Assembly (NCBI GenBank): GCA_030789695.1
Contig: CM061142.1
Coordinates: 803,504,817 to 803,568,816, forward strand
DNA length: 64,000 bases
Direction: 5' to 3'
Origin: Scilla litardierei
Taxonomy: Eukaryota; Streptophyta; Magnoliopsida; Asparagales; Asparagaceae
Shown here: piece by piece, positions 9,935 to 19,075 of the stretch
Layout of the letters: each line of letters begins with the position of its first letter
How positions within the stretch are numbered: position 1 is the first letter of the stretch
The notes under the pieces: model-generated
Database searches by the model: none
What the model was told of the DNA's origin: nothing
The model's input: the letters and a program-made list of their open reading frames with translations, nothing else
Position numbers and translations under genes: made by a program

Positions 9935-10469
9935 GGGCGAGGGGGGCGCGGATTTCGAAACGCAAAAATCCCAAAACCCCCGCGCCCCTTCAACTGCCTC
10001 GCCCGAACCTCCTCGCTCTCGCCCTCACTCGCCCGACCAGCATCGCGCCGCCGCCGCCCGGCCCGCCACCGCCGGCCGAGCACCGCCGACGCCTCGCCCG
10101 AGTCGCCGCCGGCGGCCGACCGTCCGATCACCCCCGGTACACCTGTTTTCGTCGTTTTCTCCTCTTTTCGTGTATTTCTCGAGGATCCATGTGCTAAACG
10201 CCACCCTAACCAAAATCAATTTCTATATCTATCCATTATACCCCTATTGCTCCATACATTTTGATTATTACTCGCTGATATCGCTTTTTCATGCGCAGGT
10301 TGCTTTTTGGAGCTTAGGGGAGCTTCTACGGGCTGTTTTGGACTTCGTGGAGGCTCGGACTTCGCACGCTTCCACTGCTTAGCACTCGCGGCGTGTTTGG
10401 GTATACTCTTTCCATTCTTTTTGCACACGCCGCACTTTTCACGTTTTTCGGCATGCGCTCGGGGCCGAT

Positions 10470-12503
10470 ATGCCGCCCCGGACACGGCCGCGGACGAGGA
10501 GACCTTCCGCTAAGCGGAAGAGGTCAGATGACGCCAGCCCCGCCCACGAGGTGGACGAGTCTCCTCCTCCTTCCCCCACGCACGCCGTCCACCCAGCACA
10601 GCCTGCAGGCCCCGCACACCCCGCACAGCCTGCAGTGCACCCACAGCCCGCACAGCCTCTCCCTGCCGTTCCACAGCCACCACCACCGGCTCCACTGGTC
10701 GGGCCGCTCGGGATTACGTTCCGAGACGCCGCACACCACGCCGTCTTCGAGCATATCTCCCAGCGCTCGATCGTACCCTCCAGGTTTGCACACCTCGCTG
10801 ACCTAGGACGCCTGGGGGTACTTGAGGGGATGCTCACGTTGTACGACAACGTGGGCTGGCGAGATTTTTTCCGGGTGTCGGCGGATACTTTTACCCACCC
10901 GACACTTGAAGTTTTGAGTTCGATCGCCCGGACCGATGAGGGATGCTCATTCCGGTTCATGGATCGAGAGTGCCAGGTCACTCTCGATATGATGAGAGCG
11001 TTTTTCTCGTGGCCCGCTGTCCCCGGAGCCGATCGCGGTTACGGCCCCACACATATCCCCCCACCCTCTTTCGACGCTGGTGCCTTCTGGGCACGTATCA
11101 CGGGTCTCCACACCGCCTTTGACCCTAGTAGGGCCAAGGCCTCGGCCATCGTACATCCCTGCCTTCGCATTGCTCAGCGCCTTATGGCGACGACATTTTT
11201 GGCGAGATATGAGCCGGGCACGATGTCTACGCCAGAGCTCTACATGCTCTATGCGATGACACGTCCCAGAGCTCTATCTAGGGATGGAGACGAGCTTGTC
11301 CCCGCCGTCGTGATCGACATTGCGGCTTGGTTTTTAGACCGCATCATCGTATCGGTGGGCGCTCGCTCATCGATCTGCTGCGACGGTCTAATCACCCTGC
11401 TTACCATGATGACCGGCGAGGACCTACCTGACGACTTGCGACGCGTCCCGGGCCCCACTTCCTTGTCGATAGATGTTATGGCCCGGATGAAGATGCTGCG
11501 TCCGCATGGTGAGCGTCACTGGGTCTGGTTGCACGGCCCTTTCGGTGCCGACTACATGATTCTCCCGAGCCCAGCTCGGACCCAGATTGCACCGGCCCAC
11601 GTTGACTGGCTCCCTGCGATGGATGTCCTCATCCCCGCTGCGTACGTACTTGAGGCCGAGGAGGCCGAGCAGGCCCCCGCTGCCCCTGTAGACCCTGTTG
11701 TGCACCCTGCCGAGCCTGCTGCCGAGCCCGTTGACCCTGTGGCCCCTCAGCCCATACCCGACGTTTCCGTCGCTCCTGACACCTCTGTCGGTGTCGGGAG
11801 CACCTTAGCTGAACCCACCTCCACCACTTCCGAGGCTGTCACCACCACTACCACTCCCACCACCGGCCCTCTGTCCGTGGAACCTCTTTGCTCCGCTCTC
11901 CCCGAGCGCCCGCAGACCTTTGTTGAGAGTGGAGAGCCCTCGTTCGCCACGGTCGTGGAGACCATGGCTAGCATGATCTCTGCTGGGGTTGCGCCTTTTG
12001 GTCCACACACTTCCACCCCAGCGGTAGTTACCTCTGTCTCCACCCCTGCCGTATTTTCTGAGAGCGTCGTGGCGTCTGTCCACACTTCTATGCCACCGAC
12101 CTCTCTAGCCGCCTCGCAGCCACTTTTGTACTCTTCTTTCGCTGCCGCTGCCTCCACTTCTCACCGCCCGCCCCGACCTCACACTGAGGCCCGGCCCACA
12201 TTTCCAGGCGCAGCACCTTTTGTACCCTTCCCTGCTGAGCCCGTTACATACTCCACTCGCGTACGCCAGCCCAGACCTGCCCAGCCTCGCCAGGTGCGTC
12301 CCTCTGCACCACCTCCCCCTGACACAGTACTCCAGAGCATTCGTGCTCTAGAGGGGGCGGTGAGTGGCCTCAGAGGCGACCTCCGGACCCTGTCCGCCAC
12401 CGTCACTGCGATGGCTGGCCGCTTCGACCTGCTACCACATATCCACTACTGTCTCACACAGGTCTTGAAGCGTCTCCCGCGCGTACCCCCACCCACCCAG
12501 TAG
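10470..12503 (+). CDS. ATHILA ORF2 (env-position protein of unknown function)
   Basis: A 677-residue protein. The N-terminus is basic and nuclear-localisation-like (MPPRTRPRTRRPSAKRKR), followed by a Pro/Ala/His-rich spacer. The conserved ATHILA domain (Pfam 'ATHILA ORF-1' type, function unknown) runs about residues 80-340 with RSIVPSRFAHLADLG, FTFHPT-like segments and GLITLLTMMTGEDLP. A long Pro/Thr/Val-rich tail follows. It sits between gag-pro and the polypurine tract, where env-like ORFs lie in Athila. I see no convincing signal peptide or membrane anchor, so an envelope role is not supported. The start is the MPPR ATG, also found in the Athila-2 homologue. The TAG at 12501-12503 may be premature: the same frame stays Pro/Thr-rich for 29 codons to TAA at 12591-12593, consistent with CAG changing to TAG. 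Confidence 0.85.
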   Translation: MPPRTRPRTRRPSAKRKRSDDASPAHEVDESPPPSPTHAVHPAQPAGPAHPAQPAVHPQPAQPLPAVPQPPPPAPLVGPLGITFRDAAHHAVFEHISQRSIVPSRFAHLADLGRLGVLEGMLTLYDNVGWRDFFRVSADTFTHPTLEVLSSIARTDEGCSFRFMDRECQVTLDMMRAFFSWPAVPGADRGYGPTHIPPPSFDAGAFWARITGLHTAFDPSRAKASAIVHPCLRIAQRLMATTFLARYEPGTMSTPELYMLYAMTRPRALSRDGDELVPAVVIDIAAWFLDRIIVSVGARSSICCDGLITLLTMMTGEDLPDDLRRVPGPTSLSIDVMARMKMLRPHGERHWVWLHGPFGADYMILPSPARTQIAPAHVDWLPAMDVLIPAAYVLEAEEAEQAPAAPVDPVVHPAEPAAEPVDPVAPQPIPDVSVAPDTSVGVGSTLAEPTSTTSEAVTTTTTPTTGPLSVEPLCSALPERPQTFVESGEPSFATVVETMASMISAGVAPFGPHTSTPAVVTSVSTPAVFSESVVASVHTSMPPTSLAASQPLLYSSFAAAASTSHRPPRPHTEARPTFPGAAPFVPFPAEPVTYSTRVRQPRPAQPRQVRPSAPPPPDTVLQSIRALEGAVSGLRGDLRTLSATVTAMAGRFDLLPHIHYCLTQVLKRLPRVPPPTQ

Positions 12504-14601
12504 GTTCCCGCCCACACTTCCACACCCACTCAGCCTGCTGCCACTACCACACCCACCCCCGCTCAGCAGCCTGTCCAGCCAGCACCACCCTAACGACCTC
12601 CGCCTCAGGACGGAGACGGCGCAGCGCCGCCTTCTTAGGCACTCTTGATGCCATTACCCCATTCTTGCCGTTGCGCTGCCCGTTTCTGCTGGGTCCTGAT
12701 GCACTTTTGTCCACCACCCCCCCTCCCCTCACTTATTTTGGGATTCTATTTGTGATCATATCTATATATATCTTTTTTGGGGGAGAGGGAGAGTTTTTGG
12801 TGCCCCTTATATATCTGTATCACTCCTTTCCGTGCATGCATCATGTCCGCATCATATTTTCATTTCTTTATTTTTCTTTTTTATTTTTCACTTGTCCATG
12901 CATGCATCCTCACTTACCCCTCACATTTCTTGTCTCTCGGTGTGCCACACTTTGCACATTGCGGACACTGTGCGATTTAGCTTGGGGGAGTGAGTTCTCA
13001 CGTTCTTTTTGATTTACCACCTTTATTTTCAGTTTTTCACACCGTTTTTCACTTTTGCACTCATTTTTTCATCATTCTTCTTTTATTTTACCATGCATCA
13101 CGTTTTCCTTATTTTTCTGTGTGCCGCATTGCATAGGTTCTATTTTCCCTTTATCTTTATTTCTTTTTCATCTCATGCTAGAGATGACTTTTCTGTGATG
13201 ATGATGACGTTGGATTTAGCTTATTCTATATGCATGCTATATTTGTCATGTCTTAGGCTTTATTTCAGATATCAGATGCTATGACTTGCTTTGCATTTAG
13301 AATAGTAACCCACACCTTTTTCCGCATGAAAATGGATGAAATTTTATTATTAGCTGAGTCTGAATATTCATATGTATGCTATCACAGAAAACACACCAAG
13401 ATTCACGCATTGAATGCCTATATCTGGAGTACTGATTTCTTTTCCTATATCACTTCTATATGCATGAATTGTACACTTCACTTCAGGATGATTGGATGAT
13501 GTTAGCTATGATAAATCTGGGTTAGTTAGCTTTTTTGTGATCGAAACTGAGTAGATTAGATTACCCTGCTGAAGTTGTCGTGCATGTCTTATAGAGTGAA
13601 CCGAGAGTTACATTTATTTCTTTCTCCACAAATCTTGAACATCATTTCTCTGCTTTTAAAATCATTGGTGAATCTCCCCTTAGTGATTCTATTTTATGGC
13701 ATTTCCCCCGTTATTAGTTCCTAGCTCCAAGTCTCTTATTATAATAATAAAATAATAAATAATAAATAAATAAAAGAGAGAAAAACATTCTTGTATATCA
13801 TTATCTCTCTTTGAGTTGGGATCATTGTATATATACTATTAAAAAGGGGGGGAAGAAAAAAAAGAGAAAAAAGAGGAAAAATCCTCAATAAAAGATCACA
13901 TCTCACTTTCTTCCCCCCTTCTTTCTTTTTATCACTTTTGGAGCTATTTGTATATAAAAATGGGGATGTAAATATTTTTTATGCCACCACGCTTATAGAT
14001 AAGCTTGGGGGAGGGGATCCATTGATGTGTGAGAGAGTGACCACTTGGCATTGCACGACGACCTAGGCTAAGTAATATTCTATACTCAATGAGATTGTTT
14101 TTAGCTTTACGAAGTCCAGAAATCTAAGCCTAGCGTTCATCTCATGAAATCCATACTTTTCTATTCTCTCTATTCTATAGTGTGATACTCTTATACTCCC
14201 GATAGAAAACGTTCAATTGAAAAGTGTGTGATCTGTGATTTGTATACCGCTTTAAATGTTTCAGACGATGCTAATTCTAAAATTATTCCGTTTTTCATGA
14301 TTATATCGTTGTTCGTGGGTTTTCTATTTCTACTTGCACTATTATACTATGATATCAAAATAAAATTCTTTGACATGTATTTTTCATTCAGAGCATGCTA
14401 TATGAGTAAGTGAAACCCACTTCCTGAGGAAATGATCTAGCATCCTACATCTTCGCTTCTTTCTTTCTTACTTTATTCCATTTCGTTTTCATTCTTCTTC
14501 GTTTTTCATTTTTCGTTTCTTTTCGCCGTTTTCCGAATCCACCGGTTTCGCCTTTTACTTATCTTCCTCGAGGACGAGTAAGAGGCAAGCTTGGGGGATT
14601 T
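12504..14601 (+). other. Athila-1 3' noncoding region with three polypurine-like tracts
   Basis: No credible gene; the ORFs here are Phe-rich low complexity. AGCTTGGGGGAG-type tracts occur at 12979-12990, 14001-14016 and immediately before the 3' LTR (14588-14601, GCTTGGGGGATTT). The last is the functional polypurine tract by position. An AT-repeat (13740-13775) and a purine-rich block (13840-13890) lie between. The two upstream tracts could be secondary plus-strand primers. Confidence 0.75.
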
Positions 14602-16419
14602 TGATCACTCCTTATTTTACACCTTTTTTCCGCATGTTTGCATGCCATCTAGATCGCCCAAATCATGTTTTTCACGATATATCGACGATATTGCGATGCT
14701 TTTCACGATTTGTTGTTTTTGTCGCATTTCAGGTGATTTGGCGCGATTTGGAGTGATCTTGAGATACGCTCACTTTAGACGGTCACCGACGACCTCCCCG
14801 AGGGGTATTTTGCTGTTGGAGAGGAGCGGAAGAAGAATGGACGTCACAGGAGCGACGAGGAGGCCAAAACAAGCAGAATGGGCATTTTTTGTGTCCCACT
14901 CGGCCGAGTGGAGGAGCTACTCGGCCGACCAGCGAGACACTGCTCGGCCGACCTGAACAGATACGATTCCTATGTGCACTCGGCCGAGCACCAAAGACCA
15001 CATCGGCCGAGTGACGATATCACGTCCGCCCGAGTGGCGCCCGGACGAAGCCCTTCCAAAACATCGAAGTTACTGTTTTTCGGCTGCCTGAGCTTCAGAA
15101 GACCCACTCGGCCGAGTGGATTATTTCGTCCGCCCGAGTGCCTTGAAGCCGTCGGCCGAGTGACGACAACTCACTCGGCCGAGCCGCCCCCGAACTAAAG
15201 ACCCCTGAAGCCCCCGACTTACTGGAAAATGACAGGGTTTTCACTCGGCCGAGCGACTTTTGTCACTCGGCCGAGTGCGATGCGCTGCCTGTAGCGAAAA
15301 TTGCGGAAAACAGGCTGTGCAGGGGTATTTTGGTCACGATTTTTGGACGATTTTGAGGGCTATTTAAGCCCTGTTTTTACCCTAGTTTAGAGAGCCTCTC
15401 TCTTAGATTTTTTGCAGCTTTTTAGATTAGTTTTTAGCTTTATTCTTGTGATTGGAGAAGAGACAAGTTTGTGATTTTTGTTAGAGCAATTGAAGAACTC
15501 CGTTGGTTTGCATCTCTTTTCCTTAAAAATTCTATTTTTATTGCTTATCTCAATATTGTGATGAATTCTATTGCTTATTTCATTGAATATTTTTGTGATC
15601 TTGCTATGAATTGTGAGTAGTCTCCACGTCTTTGGGCGTGGGGATGAACCCTACAAGCCCAATTTCATATTTGTGATGAATTGGTAGAAATTGCGCTAGA
15701 ATCAATAATTAGGGATTAGATTGTGATCAATTTACTACGGATGGCTAGGTATTCATATCGATTGGGATTTGCAAGAGATTGGATCCCAATTTGATAGGAA
15801 GCCCTAGAAATCCGAATTGGGTTGGAATCGGATTTTCGAAGTATCGGTTTGCAAGAGATTGGACCGATACTAGGATTTCCGGTTGCAATTCCATGCCGAT
15901 ACTCGTTTGCAAGAGATTGGACGAGTAGGAACTATCACAATCTAGATCGTGGACCGAGTTTGCAAGAGATTGGACTCGGTGCGCGATTGGACGATGATGT
16001 TGATCCTAATGCTAGCTTTCCTAGGCTAGGGTTTGCAAGAGATTGGATCCAAACCTAGGATAGCTATAGACCGGCAACAGCGCGAGAGCGTGAGCTTGGT
16101 TCTACATTCAGTTGCAACTAGTTCATCCAAATTCTTATTCAAGCAATTTTGATACCAACGAACCACATTTATGAAATACGGTGAGTAGCGGGGATTCCCC
16201 ATTCCCTAGACGTTCTTTATTTGATTTGATATTTCTGCACGTTTTGTCTTACGATTGTGACAGGATCGCCAAAGGCAAATTTCTCTCTTAAGTAGCCAGG
16301 TTGATTAGGAGCAAGCACGGTCATTCGTCCTCCCTGTGTTCGATATCCCGCTCGCCGCTACACCGTGCGCTTGCGGTAAAACTACAACCGTTCTTTGGGT
16401 GTATACTCGGAAGCGATCA
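14602..16419 (+). repeat. Athila-1 3' LTR
   Basis: Copy of 4505-6322 at an exact offset of 10097 with about three substitutions. It is followed directly by the GTGCT duplication and then by the resumed Tekay LTR. TATA is at 15361-15368 and the hairpin array at 15761-16060. Confidence 0.97.
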
Positions 16420-17421
16420 GTGCTCCAGAAGCGGGCCATGTGTTGGTTGATAGCCAACGCCCGACCGACTAGTTTCTGGCTAGGCACCCACTATACGTGG
16501 GCATAACCCTATGCCATACGTGTTATTCACACTTCCTGGCTCGTGTTCCAGAAGCGAGCATTCCGTGTTCGGGGGTAATGCCCTGGCTCGATACATGTGG
16601 AGGGGTAGAGATAAACGGTCACTTGAGCTTAGGAGTTGGCCCGATCAGCCACTCTAGCCAATAGGCGGAATCTCTGTGCACGACGTGTTTACTTGACGTG
16701 ATTTCCTTGACTTGTACTTGAGCACAGCCTGCGGGCAATAGGGCACTCGTTGAGTGATCCCTTGTACTTGTTCCTTGACATTACATGTCACAACTATCAC
16801 TTGACACTTGCTACTTGTACTCCCGTTTACTTGTCACTTCCCTGCTTTACTTTACTTGTCATGCATCATACAATAATTGCTAGGTTGCTAGTTTACCTTA
16901 CCTTCAGCTTCCTTGCCCAAGTCTTTTAGACTTGCTGACATGTGCCCCTTTACTCTTTTGGGTGACACATGTTAGATCCTGAGCCTGAGTACCTTGTTGA
17001 GGACGAGGTGTTTGCTTATGCCGAGCCCGAGCTTGTGGTTGACGGGGAGTACGTGGACACTGGGGACCAGTCCTAGTGTCTTCGTTGTATTTTACTTTTG
17101 TTAGACAGTTATTTTGTTATCGGTGCGTAGCACCCATACCTTGTTGTTGTTGTTGCTCTCGTTGGCCTTGTTCTGGGCCTTTAGACTCTTTTCTTTTAGC
17201 CTGGTGGCTTTTCTGGATGTTGAACTTATTTTCATGTTGGACAATATTTGAGATGTGAGATTTTATTTCAGTCTCTCCTTGTATTATTATTGTTGTTCCG
17301 TTGTGGTTACAGGGACCTGCTTATGTTTTATTGACGCTTATCGGGTTTGGGGCTTCACAGCTCCACTCTCGTGCGGACCTTTTCACGTCTCGCCTCCATT
17401 TTAGGGAAGCGGGTCGTGACA
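16420..17421 (+). repeat. Tekay 3' LTR, second part
   Basis: Continues the LTR broken at 4504. Contains several short hairpins: GTTGG/CCAAC (16442), CCCAC/GTGGG (16487), GGCATA/TATGCC (16500) and GCTCG/CGAGC (16539). It ends GGGTCGTGACA at 17421, a terminus typical of Tekay LTRs. The next bases AAACT continue M's LTR, whose uninterrupted sister copy has the same junction near 26152. Confidence 0.9.
16969..17076 (+). CDS. Acidic 35-residue micro-ORF in the Tekay LTR
   Basis: ATG at 16969 to TAG at 17074-17076 encodes a peptide rich in Glu and Asp, including EPEYLVEDEVFAYAEPELVV. A second, diverged Tekay LTR (55136-55950, minus) has an open frame at the equivalent place encoding ETETEEAPVFEDTDFIVES and also ending shortly after. 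Two acidic tails in the same LTR position suggest a retained short coding sequence, perhaps reached by splicing. Translation is unproven. Confidence 0.3.
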   Translation: MLDPEPEYLVEDEVFAYAEPELVVDGEYVDTGDQS

Positions 17422-19061
17422 AAACTTCTTACCACAAAATCCTTTGCCTTGAGAAATACTTACCAATTTAGGGCAAGAATGGATTTTGAGGAAGATGAGA
17501 TCACCAAACCCTAGCTCCACCAAGATGAGCAGCAATAGATGGCTAGGGAGAAGTTGGTGACTTGGAATCAAGCTATTAGCTTGAGAAGCTCACAAGGAAT
17601 GAGAATCTCTCTTGAGGAATTAGTGCTCAAAGAGTGAGAGAGAGATTCTTGTGAGATGAGAGAGCTTGGAATTGGAGTTGAATGGCTCTTCTCAAAGGTG
17701 TGAAAATGTCTCTAATTTCAGCCTTGGATCCCTGGTTAGAAGCACTCAAGCTTATATAGGGAAGAGAGAAAACGGTCACAAAAATCGTGGCATTAAATGC
17801 TCCAACGGCTCTATTCTGAAGCTGCTTAATCGGTCTAAGAAGGATCACTCACCGATTAGATTTGCAACTAGTCGGTCGGTGAACCTTCTTGGACCGACTA
17901 GATGGTTGACAGAGAAGATGGTGAAATCATGGGTAAGCACTAGTCGATCTAAGAAGGATCATCAACGGACTAGATTGACAACTAGTCGGTCAGTGAACCT
18001 TCTTGGACCGACTAGATTGGCTTTTAATCGATTAACCATCCTTCTTGAACCAACTAACAGGTCAACAGTACAAAGGTCGAATTTCACAGGGAAAACTAGT
18101 CGGTCTGAGAAGAAACACCAACCGACTAGATCGTCATTTAGTCGGTCGGTGAGCCTTCTTGGACCGACTAATTGGTCAACAAATTGTCTTCAATTGATTA
18201 GGATTACTAGTCGGTCTGAGTAGGATTTCCAACCGAGTAGATCGTCATCTAGTCGGTCGGTGAACCTTCTTGGACCGACTAATTGACCAACAGTGAATGG
18301 GCTGAATTTAATTAGGATGTCTAGTCGGTTCAAGAAAAATTTCCAACCGACTAGATCGTCATCTAGTCGGTTGGTTCTTCTACTTGAACCAACTAAGATG
18401 CATACGAAGCCGAGAAATGAAGCGATAAGCTACGGGAAAGTTTCTAATGGCTTCTAAGGCAATCCTAAAGATAAGTTATGAAAGTTATGAAGATTTCTAG
18501 GCAAGTACTACTCAAGGCTTAACATTCTACTAAACCGAAGCTAGAAGAAAATAAAATTAAACACTACAAACCGTCTTCAAAGCTTCAACATGGAGAATCC
18601 GAATCCCTTGACTTCATGAATACTCCTTGAGCTTCAACGAAGCTCCAGGCACAACGATCACGTGTGCTGAGGAAGTCTTGGGACGTCGCTTGAGATGAAC
18701 AAGGTACTTTGGCGACGACCTCCATAATTCTTCATGGACTTGAGTCTTTTATTTGAATGACTTGAACGTCATAGTCTTCGAAGCTTTTGACTCATCCATT
18801 CCTTTCTTCTCTTTGGATTGAATCTCCATTCATTTGTTGATGACATTGGCTTGAGGTTTGAGATAGCCTTTGAGTTCTTCAAGCCAATGCTTCACCTTTG
18901 TTGATCTACCAAGTTCTCCACTTGAATCAACACGTGTAGTCACTTTTGATCTTCTTGAATCTAATTGGTGACTTTGTAGCTAACTGCAATCACAAGAGTT
19001 AGTCACAATGATTTGTGTTTGATCATCATCAAAATCAAGGTAGAGAGTCCAATACTCAACA
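17422..19061 (-). repeat. M 3' LTR (left copy, truncated by the Tekay insertion)
   Basis: Aligns with 26152-26788 and 28619-29621 of the right LTR, apart from the solo LTR there. The right end, ATACTCAACA at 19061, is the LTR start in M's orientation (TGTTGAGTATTGG). The missing end lies left of the window beyond the Tekay element. Confidence 0.9.
17751..18395 (-). promoter_or_regulatory. M U3 repeat array and TATA box
   Basis: CTAGTCGGTC and GACCGACTAG alternate between about 17826 and 18395 with shared spacers such as CCTTCTTG. In M's orientation the array is followed by CCTATATAAG (17760-17751). The right LTR has the same arrangement (26481-26780 plus 28656-28950). The unit resembles the Tekay array at 3377-3408. 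Confidence 0.7.
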
Positions 19062-19075
19062 TTCTACCCCTTTTT
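19062..19075 (-). other. M polypurine tract
   Basis: On the minus strand AAAAAGGGGTAGAA directly precedes the LTR start TGTTGAG. This is the expected plus-strand primer site of the element. Confidence 0.85.

Larger units (their letters stand above)
4505..16419 (+). mobile_element. Athila-1: complete, recent, pol-less Athila LTR retrotransposon
   Basis: Two LTRs of identical length (1818 bp) bound an 8.3-kb interior carrying PBS, gag-protease, an ATHILA-type ORF2 and a polypurine tract. The ends are TGATC and GATCA. The target duplication GTGCT is perfect (4500-4504 and 16420-16424) and the Tekay LTR is continuous across it. Reverse transcriptase, RNase H and integrase are absent: the gag-pro frame stops at 9259 and the next coding region is ORF2. 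The element therefore cannot copy or integrate itself. I counted about three LTR mismatches by eye, so it is the youngest insertion in the window. Confidence 0.97.

Noticed and set aside
10470..12503. Envelope glycoprotein interpretation of Athila ORF2
   Set aside because: No signal peptide, fusion peptide or membrane anchor is visible; the N-terminus is basic and nuclear-like.
12665..13284. Phe-rich open frames downstream of ORF2
   Set aside because: T-rich low-complexity sequence in a retroelement 3' region; no start context or family.
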